64,000 bases of DNA from Metridium senile. Lineage: Eukaryota > Cnidaria > Anthozoa > Actiniaria > Metridiidae. This document shows, one piece after another, positions 23,881 through 35,163 of this stretch; position 1 is the stretch's first letter; each line of letters begins with the position of its first letter. Made by a program: the position numbers and the translations under genes. The DNA is taken from NCBI GenBank assembly GCA_949775045.1, contig OX459101.1, positions 10,691,101 to 10,755,100 on the forward strand, in the 5' to 3' direction. Below the pieces are notes generated by a model. The model saw only the letters and a list, made by a program, of their open reading frames with translations. It was not told the origin of the DNA and did no database searches.

Positions 23881-24371
23881 GTTTAGGCCACTGCCATCTC
23901 TCAACATGCAAAATCGCTGCTTTAGAATATATTTGCAAATTACTTCAAATCAAACAGATTGATTTTCTTTAAAATAGTTTAAATTGTTTTGCAATTGTAT
24001 GGAGTTTATTATGTTGTTAACCGCTTGTCTAGGTCTCATCGAGTTTTAGAGTTATTCGACAAAAAATAATTTCGGTCATATTTGTTTATCTATATATATA
24101 GCTATAATTGGCATCAATCCAAACTTTCATCAAAGCATTATCACTGGTCCAAAAACCAAGTATATAGGTGTAAGTTAAGACTATAAATAAGCCAAATTAA
24201 AATGAAAAATATGATCTGCAGAATACTATAGGAAGCCACCTTAAATTCATATCTGAAATTCATTCGCAAATTAAAAAACGTAACTGAACAGTAAAACAAT
24301 TGGTTCCGAATTATTTCTGAAAAGAAAGAATGGAAAGCATTCTGGTACTGCTAGTACATGCCTATGCTATA

Positions 24372-24631
24372 TACACCTATTTCAATTAACGTTGTCCATC
24401 TGGAATGGTTGATCTGAGACCGATAGGAATTGTGGGAGCTCGTTAAACTGCAAATGCACTATTATAATCACGCTCGAATATTAATGTTTACTTCTGAAAT
24501 ACTATTATCCATAATTCAGTACCATTCAAGTGTGATTAAAACAACACATTTGGAATTTATTGAACTCCCACAATTCCTATCGGTCCCAGATCAACCATTC
24601 CAGATGGACAACGTTAATTGAAATAGGTGTA
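24372..24631. mobile_element. Palindromic MITE, TACACCTATTTCAA family
   Basis: TIRs TACACCTATTTCAATTAACG extend through GGAATGGTTGATCTGAGACC to about 70 bp. A near-identical copy lies at 26564-26823. The next 200 bp (24632 onward) begin with another family member. Confidence 0.85.
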
Positions 24632-24860
24632 TACACCTATTTCAAACATCGTTGTCTCTACCAATAGCAAGCTACAGTCCACACTCTGAACCTGGCAAAG
24701 GATGTCGGAAATATGAACATAATTAATTTGTTGACTCATTACTCGTTTTTTTAAAAAAATGTTTGTTTCATAATCTCACTGCAACAACTTGTTATGGTGA
24801 TACAACCCAAACACGTACAACCAAAATATGTTATAAATAAATCGGTAATTAGAGAAATCT
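24632..24860. mobile_element. TACACCTATTTCAA-family fragment
   Basis: Starts immediately after the previous element with TACACCTATTTCAAACATCG and shares CACACTCTGAACCTG and GGATGTCGG phrases with 30046-30338 and 58366-58668. Right terminus not seen. Confidence 0.6.
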
Positions 24861-25019
24861 CACTAGCTAAGGATATCTGGTGCTACGGGAACCAAAAAAG
24901 CGCAAGAACGCCTGTTTTGCAGGCTATAGTTCCGCCTTTCTATTAAAGTAGTGAATAATTTGAGGCTGATAGACTATACCCATTATACCAACCAAGCCGG
25001 GGCACTTACATACGGAATA

Positions 25020-25590
25020 TTAATAATATTTATATTAATAATAACAATAATAATAACAATGATAATAACAATAATTTTAATAATACCAATAACAAAAATA
25101 ATAATTTTAACAATAACTGACAATGATAATAATAATTATAATAATAATTGTAATAATAATAATAGCGATATTAATAACAATATAACAATGATAATAACAA
25201 TAATAATGATAATAACAATAATAATGATTATAATAATAATAACAATGACTATAATTACAATTACAATGATAATAACAATAATAATAACAATAATAATAAC
25301 AACAATAATAATGATAATAATAATAATGATAATAATAATAATGATAATAACAATAATAACAACAATAATAATGATAATAACAATAATAATAACAATAATA
25401 ATAATGATAATAACAATAATAACAATAACAACAATAATAATGATAATAATAATAATGATAATAACAATAATAATAATAATAATAACAATAATAATAACAA
25501 TAATAATGATAATAGCAATAATAATAATGATAATAACAATAATAATAACAACAATAATAATGATAATAACAATAATAATAACAATAACCT
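25020..25590. repeat. (AAT/AAC)n compound microsatellite
   Basis: Mixed ATAATAACA trinucleotide run of more than 500 bp. All long frames here (poly-Ile, poly-Leu, poly-Tyr) are artefacts. Confidence 0.92.
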
Positions 25591-25648
25591 GACAATAATA
25601 ACAATTGACTTTTATGAAGACTATTATTGTTAAGGAGAAGCAATACAT

Positions 25649-25924
25649 AGAGTGCATTCAGTAAAAGCGTGGAACACTAATTACTAAATTGTGCAAAATA
25701 GTGCTAGTTGTACAATAGAAAACAATAGAATTAGCATAAAATAGTACAAAATAGTATTACTAGAGTACAAACACTAAAAGTGTGCAACATAAATACTGCT
25801 AAATTATGCAAATTCTATTGTTCTCTATTGTTTAATCAACACTATTTAGTGGTAAATACTACAAAGTATTGCACACTTTTACTGTTTGAACTCTAGTGTT
25901 TCACGCTTTTACTAAATGCACTCT
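25649..25924. mobile_element. MITE, AGAGTGCATTxAGTAAAAGC ends
   Basis: Left AGAGTGCATTCAGTAAAAGC and right GCTTTTACTAAATGCACTCT are about 31-bp inverted repeats. A diverged relative lies at about 60950-61080. Confidence 0.75.
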
Positions 25925-26000
25925 AGTACTCTAGTAGGCTACGTGAAAGATTTGTAGCTATATGTTATACAGCTATTTCAAAAAACGTAGAAAACTGATT

Positions 26001-26140
26001 ACTGCATATTGATCGAAATAGTGCATTGCGAGACCGAAATGCATTTGAGTCATGTAATATTGTTTATTAAAAAATTCATGAATAATTAATGAGACATTTT
26101 CAAAAGAAATCATGACCATGACGAGTGTTGTAAATCTGAT
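26001..26140. repeat. Left arm of a 140-bp inverted repeat pair
   Basis: Ungapped reverse complement of 29359-29498, from ACTGCATATTGATCG to GTTGTAAATCTGAT. The arms lie 3.2 kb apart. Confidence 0.8.
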
Positions 26141-26448
26141 GCAACACTAGTGTTGTATATCCTGATTTGCATAAGTTTTAACTGGTAATTTTACGGCAAA
26201 ATTTATTTTAATCTCGAAAATTTTGGTAAAATATGAAAGAGCTAACCTAGACATTTTTTAAGTAGTTTACAACATTCGCGTCCGTGTTGTATCTGCCGAT
26301 ACAACACGGCCGCTCATGTTGTAAACACTACAAATAAAATATGTATACGCTCGTCCCTCACTCTTGGTCCCAATCCTTCTCTCGGAAATCCCACAGGAAA
26401 CCCAAAGGAATCCCAAAAGAGAAAAAGGAGTAGCCTACGGAGGAGGCT

Positions 26449-26875
26449 AGGGCTAGTCATAAAATCAAAACAGGAGGCTAAACAATTCTACGTTGGGCTT
26501 CCTGTGTTTGTTCCCAAAGCATCATGGGGCCTATACGCGACATGACAGATAGATAGATAGATGTAGACCTATTTCAATTAACGTTGTCCATCTGGAATGG
26601 TTGTTCTGAGACCGATAGGAATTGTTGGAGTTCATAAAACTGCAAATGCACTATCATAATCACACTTGAATATTAATGTTTACTTCTGAAATACTGTTAT
26701 TTGTAATTCAGCACCATTCAAGTGTGATTAAAGCAATGTATTTGAAATTTAATGAGCTCCCACAATTCCTATCGGTCTCAGATCAACCATTCCAGATGGA
26801 CAACGTTAATTGAAATAGGTGTATACATAGATTGACTAAAAGGTAAACCTAGAGTCGGGCCCTCTAGCCCGACTA
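26449..26875 (-). mobile_element. Helentron-like element carrying a nested MITE
   Basis: Reverse-oriented copy of 15307-15483: 5' end AGTCGGGCTAGAGGGCCCGA at 26874, shared GGGCCTATACGCGACATGAC and (TCTA)n run. A palindromic MITE (26564-26823) has landed next to the microsatellite. The 3' hairpin is lost where the element abuts a TAGCCTCC-family MITE remnant (26370-26449). Confidence 0.6.
26564..26823. mobile_element. Palindromic MITE, TACACCTATTTCAA family (nested)
   Basis: Nearly identical to 24372-24631, inserted in the Helentron-like copy; the uninterrupted relative at 15340 shows the empty site. Confidence 0.85.
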
Positions 26876-27239
26876 ATAAAGATAAAGATTACTAACAGTC
26901 ATAATAAAAGCGCTAATCTACAAACACAAACAATGCCGGCTGTAATCTTTAGATGTAATTTGTATTTTTTTTTCTCTTTTCTTTGGTATGTAAATCCGAT
27001 ATTCATGTTTTATAATTAAATTAAGTCAGGTCTTTTATATAATTCATTTAATTTCATGTCACGTAAAACTTTCACCGACCTTTATTATGTAATTAAACAA
27101 AATTAATCATAAAATACCAGCTTTTAGTCATCCCAATATATACTTATGCGGCTGTCAATTTTGCATGACTTTCCAATCTACAAGGTTGTCATTTAGTAAT
27201 CATTTCTTTTAGCGTTTTATCTTGGATCTGAAAAGAAAT

Positions 27240-28380
27240 ATAATGTCAATGTTATCTGGTGATATTGACTTCAAATAAAGACCGTTCAGGACCTTTTCTT
27301 GATCATTTCATCTTCACATTTTGCTGTACTGCTTGATTTTATCTTTGGCTACTGATTCATCATTTTGGTTTCTGGTTTCTTTTTACGTTCTTTCTAACTA
27401 TATCTTCGGTGTCATCTTTTTGATATTTGCTTTAAAAAAAGACCTTTAAGGACCTTTCCTTGATCATTTCATCTTCACATTTTTCTTTGTTGTTTGTCAG
27501 TTTTATTTTTGGCTATTTATCTTTTTGACTGGTTTCTTTTTACGTTCTTCCTAACTATATCTTCGGTGACATCTTTCAGGTGATATTGACTTCAATAAAG
27601 CGGACCTTTCAGGACTTGTTCTTGATCATTTCATCTTCACATTTTTCTTTGTTGTTTGTCAGTTTTATCTTTGGCTATTTATCTTTTTGTCTGGTTTCGT
27701 TTTGCGTTCTTCCTAACTATATCTTCGGTGTCATCTTTTTGATATTTGCTTCAAATAAAGACCTTTAAGGATCTTTCCTTGATCATTTCATCTTCACATT
27801 TTTCTTTGTTGTTTGTTTTTATTTTTGGCTATTTATCTTTTTGACTGGTTTCTTTTTGCGTTCTTCCTAACTATATCTTCGGTGACATCTTTGTGATATT
27901 GACTTCAAATAAAGACCTTTCAGGACTTGTTCTTGATCATTTCATCTTCACATTTTTCTTTGTTGTTTGTCAGTTTTATCTTTGGCTATTTATCTTTTTG
28001 TCTGGTTTCTTTTTGCGTTCTTCCTAACTATATCTTCGGTGTCATCTTTTGATATTTGCTTCAAATAAAGACCTTTAAGGACCTTTCCTTGATCATTTCA
28101 TCTTCACATTTTGCTTTACTGTTTGTTATTATCTTTGGCTATTTATCTTTTTGTCTGGTTTCTTTTTGCGTTCTTCCTAACTATATCTTCGGTGTCATCT
28201 TTTGATATTTGCTTCAAATAAAGACCTTTAAGGACCTTTCCTTGATCATTTCATCTTCACATTTTGCTTTACTGTTTGTTGTTATCTTTGGCTATTTATC
28301 ATTTTGACTGCTTTTTGCGTTCTTCCTAAAATAATGTCTTCGGTGTTATCATGGTGATATTGACTTTATTAAATTACAAC
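27240..28380. repeat. ~157-bp tandem array, about 7 copies
   Basis: CTTGATCATTTCATCTTCAC recurs near 27299, 27459, 27622, 27778, 27933, 28088 and 28239, with TCCTAACTATATCTTCGGTG in each unit. Confidence 0.92.
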
Positions 28381-28419
28381 CTTTCAGGAATTCTCTTTTT
28401 AAATTTTTGTTGTTGTTGT

Positions 28420-29358
28420 CATATTCAGTTATTTCTCTTTTTTACTATTGGGAGTTTTTTGTACTAGATTTTTTTTAACATAAGGTTTGAAAAAAATACT
28501 CTCGCGTCAAAACATTATACTATGCTATCGTTATTATAATTCATCATTATTCTCATATCATTATTATTTCTTATTTATCATCACTAGTGATTTGATTAGT
28601 ATTACTACTATTATATTGATTTGAGTATAAATATATACAACAACATCGTGCTTGGTCTAGAAATTCACACGATTTCTCTATAGACACAACTACGTACAGC
28701 GTTTTGCAAGCTTTTAGAAATAAGAAATGAACAGATTTTATTAAAAAATAAAAACCGCGATGGTTATTTTTAGGTTTTTGTAAAAATCACTTGCTTGTTG
28801 ATATTAAAACAACTATCCACCTTAATCGGTGGATAATAAATACCACTTATTAGATATTTTCTTGGGTATTACGGGCTGATATTTTACGAGTTGCGTAAGT
28901 ATTTTGCCGAGCCTCCGGGCGAGGCAAAATACAAGCAATGATTGGATTTATTATACAACTTACTGTTAATTGTAATTTCTAAAGCATGTTTTAATCGAAA
29001 AATATAACCTATTCAGCGCGCGGAGAGAGAATCAAAACAAAGCCCTGGAAAAGCCAGTAAAATGCAAGTAATTTCTCGCTCTCTTTTTGATTGACATAAT
29101 GTCAAAAACCTCATTGGCTATCGATGTAGATGACGCCATCATGTAACGCAACGCACGAAAGGAAAGTTTGTCATTTACACGAGGGACGGAGATTTCTCAT
29201 TGAAAAAAGTCCGAATAAAGCATGTTAATGGACAATTCATGAATGGAAATTGATTTAATGTAAGTAAAAAATTGTAATAAATTCCACTGCTTTTTCTTAG
29301 GTTGGTTATCGTTTTGATTCTATGCACTTTTTCATCTTTTTGTCAAATGTTCAACTGT
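28420..29358. other. No gene recognised
   Basis: AT-rich; contains a GC-richer patch with CCTCCGGGCGAGGCAAAATAC at 28908-28930. No ORF of note. Confidence 0.4.
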
Positions 29359-29498
29359 ATCAGATTTACAACACTCGTCATGGTCATGATTTCTTTTGAA
29401 AATGTCTCATTAATTATTCATGAATTTTTTAATAAACAATATTACATGACTCAAATGCATTTCGGTCTCGCAATGCACTATTTCGATCAATATGCAGT
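29359..29498. repeat. Right arm of a 140-bp inverted repeat pair
   Basis: Ungapped reverse complement of 26001-26140. Confidence 0.8.
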
Positions 29499-29569
29499 CA
29501 CTTCAGTCAATAGTTTTTCAAACAAAAAAGTGTTCAGAAATGTTTTTGATGGAAAATACCATTGATTTC

Positions 29570-30040
29570 CCAATTGATAGTGTGAATAGCCTTATTATTA
29601 TCCCTTTTATTTTAAAGTTATTAAGCCTATTTTGCTTTTGATAACGCCTTGAAAAAGGCTGTGGCTGAAAAGTCGTTTTACGGCCGCTTTTTACCTTCTT
29701 TCATATTCCAAAGATAGTTAGAATTCCGGATAGAAAAGGCTAACTGTGATTTTTCATAAAAACAGACGTCATTCTTATTTTCTGGCTGAATTTCAGAAGA
29801 CAAAAACGGATATTTTTTTGGTTAAAGTTTAGGTAAAGTCACGCAGACGTCAACTCGTCAAGCCAGTTTTTTTGGAGGGCAAAATACGGGTTATTCGGCC
29901 CTCGAGCTCGATGTAATAGCGTCTCATATTTGCCCGCAAACCGTACCTTATATGGTAAATTTACGTCACAGTTGTATAATAATTGCCTTTACTCGGTTAT
30001 TATTCACCGACATTCACACTCCAATAGTTAAATATTTTTT
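29570..30040. other. No gene recognised
   Basis: Nothing coding seen between the inverted-repeat arm and the MITE at 30046. Confidence 0.35.
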
Positions 30041-30045
30041 TTTTA

Positions 30046-30338
30046 TATACCTATTTCAAAAATCGTTGTCGCAAACAAAGCCACAGTCCACACTCTAAAG
30101 TCTGCAAAGGATGTCGGTATTTCTTCTCTTGTTATCGATTTATTCTGATAGCATATTTTGGTTGTACGTGTTTGTGGTATATGAACATAATAAGTTTTGC
30201 AGTGATAGATGATGAAACAAATATTTATTTCAAAAGCTCGTAATAAATCACACATTCAGTTCATTTTACCGACATCCTTTGCAGACTTCAGATTGTGGTA
30301 TAGCTTCCGCTGCGACAACGATTTTTGAAATAGGTGTA
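30046..30338. mobile_element. Palindromic MITE, TAxACCTATTTCAA family
   Basis: Ends TATACCTATTTCAAAAATCG and CGATTTTTGAAATAGGTGTA; internal arms GCAAAGGATGTCGGT and ACCGACATCCTTTGC are also inverted. Confidence 0.8.
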
Positions 30339-30384
30339 TATATATTATCATATAGACATCAATATTGGCTTGATGGCATCAAAA

Positions 30385-30392
30385 TGATCACT

Positions 30393-30475
<83 letters not shown>

Positions 30476-31330
30476 AATAATAATAACTGTTGTCATCACC
30501 ATTCAAAGGTGATGATCTAGTATTCCAATGATTAATATGATTAATATTATAATCACCATTGTAGTATTGTCATCATTATTATTACCATCATCATCATCAT
30601 CATAATAACTGTTGTCATCACCATTCAAAGGTGATGATCTAGTATTTCAATGATGAATATTATTATTAATATTATAATCACCATTGTAGTATTGTCATCA
30701 TTATTATTACCATCATCATCATCATCATAATAACTGTTGTCATCACCATTCAAGGGTGATGATCTAGTATTTCAATGATGAATATTATTATTAATATTAT
30801 AATCACCATTGTAGTATTGTCATCATTATTATTACCATCATCATCATCATCATCATAACTGTTGTCATCACCATTCAAAGGTGATGATCTAGTATTCCAA
30901 TGATTAATATGATTAATATTATAATCACCATTGTAGTATTGTCATCATTATTATTACCATCATCATCATCATAATAATAACTGTTGTTATCACCATTCAA
31001 AGGTGATGATCTAGTATTCCAATGATTAATATGATTAATATTATAATCACCATTGTAGTATTGTCATCATCATTATAACAATCATCTTCATCATAACTGT
31101 TAACGTTGCCATCACCAATCAAAGGTGATGATCTAGTATTTCAATGATTAATATGATTAATATTATAATCACCATTGTAGTATTGTCATCATCATTATAA
31201 CAATCATCATCATCATAACTGTTGTCATCACCATTCAAAGGCGATGATCTAGTATTCCAATGATTAATATTATCAATATTATAATCATCATAGTATTGTC
31301 ATCATCATCATTATTACCATCATCTTAATC
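30385..31330. repeat. ~123-bp tandem array with (CAT)n
   Basis: After a CAT microsatellite, the phrase AAAGGTGATGATCTAGTAT recurs seven to eight times at about 123-bp steps, each preceded by ATCACCATTC so that ATCACC/GGTGAT forms a small palindrome. Confidence 0.9.
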
Positions 31331-31943
31331 CTTATCACCTGTAGGATTATTACATCAAGGGTGATCATAAATACACGGTCACTGTGGCAACAAAGAGGAC
31401 ATTTTTCTTAAATATTTGCATTTCGAGTCAAAAACAAACACCGCGAAAGGTGGCATAACTCTAATTTAGGAATTATATTTTCGTCTGTTTGTTTAAGGTT
31501 CAAAAATTCGACCATTTACGTAAATTTATTCACAGTTTTCCTATAATTAGCATATTGACGGGCGTTATCATGTTCCCGATATTATTGAGAACATATTCTT
31601 TATCCAATACTAGTTTTTCCTGAATTGATTTTAGAATTAACCATACGTCGCATTATAGGTAATATATTACCTTCATAATAGAACTTAAATCCTAAGCCTG
31701 AAATTGAATTGATTTAAGAACCTATTTAGTTCTGACAGTATTTGTTTTCACATCTTAGCAACAATATTATTAGATTCACGAAAAGGGTTTTTTTTGCTCG
31801 TCGATATGAGGAAAATCTCCAGATTATGAGAAAAGTTCAATCACATACCGCCTGTGTGTGGTAATTTTGCTTTAGTTTGTTTAATTTGTATGCTTAATAA
31901 ATATGTACCGAACATCTAGATTTCAACATTTTTCGAGATGTTT
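31331..31943. other. No gene recognised; 3' flank of the GPCR gene
   Basis: AT-rich sequence downstream of the minus-strand receptor gene. Confidence 0.4.
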
Positions 31944-31949
31944 TTTATT
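31944..31949 (-). promoter_or_regulatory. Candidate poly(A) signal for the GPCR gene
   Basis: AATAAA on the minus strand, about 40 bases after the stop codon; it lies in a T-rich region, so chance occurrence is possible. Confidence 0.4.
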
Positions 31950-31986
31950 ATTTTTTTTTTTTTACGATCAAATGTATTTTTTTTGC

Positions 31987-33246
31987 TCATAAAGTTGTAA
32001 TTGTTATTGTTCTGGTTTCAAGAATGCACGGTGTTGGGTGTTTTATGGAATTGTCATTTTTGTTCTCATTTTGTAATTTATTGTCATTTTGACTATTGTC
32101 ATTTTCACCTTCATCCCTCTTGAATGTAATTGAAGATCCATTTTCAATGTTGTTGACTCGCTTTTCTCCCTGAAAACGACTTGTTTTTGTATGTTGATAG
32201 AAATTAAATGAGTTCTCTCGTTTTACCCCAAATACTCTGACGCAGCATAGTTTTCTGAACGCTCTTTTGAAAGGCGAATAACGAAGAGAGTAAACTAACG
32301 GGTTACTGAAAGAGTTGGCGAAAGCAAGCCAGGTCGTAATGAAGGTGGCAACATCAGAGACTTCTTCGGGGCCTGCGACCTTACGATAGGTACCAGTGAT
32401 AAAAAAAGGTGTGTAACAGAACAAGAACACTCCGATAACCAACGCGAACGTCTTCGCCGACTTAATTTCTCTTTTTAACAACACCGTTGTGTGAGGTTTG
32501 CGGTGGACGGTCTCACGGCTGCTTTCCGACGTTTCAGTCGTCGTCGTCGCCTCCTGGAGTTGGCGTTCTACTGTACTCAATCGTTTTACATGAGAAAGTG
32601 CAACACAGAATACTACAGCGTGAGTGTACAGCATTACTCCAAACGGAATTGCAACAAAAAAAGTCACTACAATAAAAATGTACGGGTTTAGTTTTATCGT
32701 TGTAGTGTGATCGTGAGGCGACGCACATCCATAGACTTCTGAACGGAACCGATAGTCAGCTGCAGGTAGATTAAGGAAGATCGATGGCATTATCCACATT
32801 AAAAGTATCAGTATATAAACCCTCCTTTTTGTCACCAATACTGGATACCTTAAAGGATTTTTAATCGCTAAATAACGGTCTATACTCAAAGAAGAAAGAT
32901 GCAGAATAGAGATAAATGCTAGGACCAAACCAAGGGTCGCTACGATGTCACACCATAACGGTTGAGATGTCCAATGTCCCGACACATCTGTTACTGCGTG
33001 TACTACCATAACAACGACCATAGCAAGATCAGTACTCGCTAGACTACACAAGAGAATATTAGTCGGAGTTCTCAACGTTCTAAATCGCTTCATGGAGGCA
33101 TATATGAGACTATTCCCAAGCAACGTTGCTGTTATAGTCAAGAAAAACACCGTCGATTTAGCTATAATAGCTGCAGTACTTTCTTCTCTGATGCCACTAT
33201 TCTTGTTTGTGAAATTGGTTCTCATCGACGTCGTGTTAGCAAACAT
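31987..33246 (-). CDS. Class A (rhodopsin-family) G protein-coupled receptor, orphan
   Basis: Complete single-exon ORF, 419 aa from the first ATG (complement of 33244-33246); upstream in-frame codons are TTG and not used. Class A marks are all present: N45 in TM1, LASTD with D73 in TM2, C99 at the top of TM3, DRY at 123-125, W151 in TM4, P201 in TM5, FCYTP (277-280) in TM6 and NPLVY (315-319) in TM7. The N-terminus has glycosylation sequons at N4 and N11. The aminergic aspartate 3.32 is absent (G106), and the TM6 toggle Trp is Tyr (Y278). The third loop has a Thr/Ser/Glu stretch. C334-C335 could be palmitoylated, and the tail is Asn/Asp/Lys-rich. Surface receptor coupling to G proteins by family; ligand unknown. 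A peptide or lipid ligand is as likely as an amine. Confidence 0.95.
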   Translation of the reverse strand: MFANTTSMRTNFTNKNSGIREESTAAIIAKSTVFFLTITATLLGNSLIYASMKRFRTLRTPTNILLCSLASTDLAMVVVMVVHAVTDVSGHWTSQPLWCDIVATLGLVLAFISILHLSSLSIDRYLAIKNPLRYPVLVTKRRVYILILLMWIMPSIFLNLPAADYRFRSEVYGCASPHDHTTTIKLNPYIFIVVTFFVAIPFGVMLYTHAVVFCVALSHVKRLSTVERQLQEATTTTETSESSRETVHRKPHTTVLLKREIKSAKTFALVIGVFLFCYTPFFITGTYRKVAGPEEVSDVATFITTWLAFANSFSNPLVYSLRYSPFKRAFRKLCCVRVFGVKRENSFNFYQHTKTSRFQGEKRVNNIENGSSITFKRDEGENDNSQNDNKLQNENKNDNSIKHPTPCILETRTITITTL

Positions 33247-33398
33247 TGCCAACAAGCAAATATTGTGTGTTGATCACTAGAGGACAGACTTATGTGACTA
33301 GTAATCGTCTGGTACGCTGCTTTACGTTTAATCTTGCCCTCACTTGTATGTGACGTCGATATTACAGCTTAAATAATGCTGATCATGATCCGGCTGTT

Positions 33399-33406
33399 AT
33401 ATATAT
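33399..33406 (-). promoter_or_regulatory. Candidate TATA box of the GPCR gene
   Basis: TATATATA about 155 bases upstream of the receptor ATG on the minus strand. Sequence match only. Confidence 0.3.
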
Positions 33407-33589
33407 AGTTGATGTTTTATCACGACCCGGCTGCGCGTTCGTGACCAATCCTGTTGAGATGATTAGCTAATCAAGTGGATTTGTTGATTGTTTTTTTTTG
33501 TTGATTAATGTAGATAAAAGAAGATGAGAAGAGAGATAGAATAGAAAGAAACAGTGAAAAGTAGATGAAAAAGAACAAACAAATCTGAA

Positions 33590-34400
33590 CAACAACCAAC
33601 CAAACTGTCAATCAATCAAACAAACAAGCAACCAACCTGTCAATCAAACAAACAAGCAACCAACCTGTCAATCAAACAAACAAGCAACCAACCTGTCAAT
33701 CAAACAAACAAGCAACCAACCTGCCAATCAAACAAATAAGAAACAAACCTGTCAATCAAACAAACAAGCAACCAACCTGTCAATCATTCAAACAAACAAC
33801 CAACCTGTCAATCAAACAAACAAGCAATCAACCTGTCAATCAAACAAACAAGCAACCAACCTGTCAATCAAACAAACAAGCAACCAACTTGTCAACCAAA
33901 CAAACAAACATACAATTAATCAAACAAACCAAATAAACAAACAAACAATTAATCAAACAATCAATCAAACAATTAATCAAACAAACAATTAATCAAACAA
34001 ACAATTAATCAAACAATCAATCAAACAATTAATCAAACAAACAATTAATCAAACAAACAATTAATCAAACAAACAATTAATCAAACAAACAATTAATCAA
34101 ACAAACAATTAATCAATCAAACAATTAATCAAACAAACAATTAATCAAACAAACAAACAATTTTTCAAACTATCAATCAAACAAACAGACAAACAATCAA
34201 ACAATCAAACAAACAAACAATTAATCAAATAAATAAACAAACAAACAATTTATCAAACAATCAATCAAACAAACAATCAAACAAACAGACAAACAAATAA
34301 TCAAACTACTGAATCAAACAAACAAACAATTAATCAAACAGACGAACAAACAAATCATCGAAACAAACAATTAATCAATCGAACAAACAGACAACCCAGC
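33590..34400. repeat. 28-bp then ~15-bp tandem arrays
   Basis: To about 33900 the unit is CAACCAACCTGTCAATCAAA plus CAAACAAG. After that it changes to AACAATTAATCAAAC units with drift. Confidence 0.9.
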
Positions 34401-34647
34401 AAATAATCAAGAAAGAAAACCAAAGTCAAGCAAACAAAAGAGGAAAACGAAAGAACAACAAAGAAAGACACAAATTCTCAACTCAAACTGAGTTACTATT
34501 AAACAAGGAAGTATGCTGCTGGCACGGCACTCAAAGGGCTTCGAATTCGAGCTTCAACAAGGCAACGTGCTTCTTAAAAAACGCGGACGTGCAGGGAATG
34601 GGGACACGTTTTCCTCGGAATCCGGAGAGAAAAAATAGAGACTATTC

Positions 34648-34653
34648 ACAGTG
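34648..34653. repeat. 6-bp target-site duplication (left), ACAGTG
   Basis: ACAGTG directly abuts the left terminus AGTAGTGTTATAGGG; the same six bases abut the right terminus at 38154-38159. Confidence 0.9.
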
Positions 34654-35163
34654 AGTAGTGTTATAGGGACCGCACGCACCTGTTTTTTTTCATGAGTAAT
34701 CCATGAGTAATGAGTAATCCATGAGTAAATCATGAGTACAATAGACTGTGACGTAATGGTTAATTTCATGAGTACAATGGTGAAATCCATGAGTACAATA
34801 GACTGTGAATTTCATGAGTACAATAGTGAATGTCATGAGTACAATAGACTGTGACGTAATGGTGAATTTTATGAGTACAATAGGCAGTGACGATTATATT
34901 TCATAAATCACTGAAACGAATCTCTCTATTTTAATTCATTATTTCGTTAAGTAAGTTATATTCTTTACAGGACATTTTCAAGGAATGTATCATACACTGT
35001 TCTAGTTCCACTAAATTTTTAGTCAATCGTACATTCCTTAGAATCTGACACCACTTGTAGTGATTGTTTTCTGTTGAATCCTCCTTGTTACACCACAACG
35101 GACATATTTGAAATGGGAAACCAAACGATTCCATGATGTAAGTGTATAAAAGTCGAACTGTTC
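34654..35163. repeat. Left 510-bp terminal inverted repeat
   Basis: Begins AGTAGTGTTATAGGGACCGC. The outer 240 bp carry short repeats of CATGAGTACAATAG and CATGAGTAAT; the inner 230 bp are the 3' end of the Fic ORF (codons 198 onward). Inner boundary at 35163, where the match to 37644 stops abruptly. Confidence 0.95.

Noticed and set aside
26001..29498. A second Polinton-like element of about 3.5 kb
   Set aside because: The arms are only 140 bp, no flanking direct repeat is visible, termini do not start with AG, and the outside sequence shows further weak similarity, as for two dispersed repeats.
29302..29565. 87-codon plus-strand frame
   Set aside because: It overlaps the 140-bp inverted-repeat arm and shows no known domain.
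32487..32728. Overlapping frames in the receptor gene
   Set aside because: Shadows of the GPCR coding sequence in other frames.
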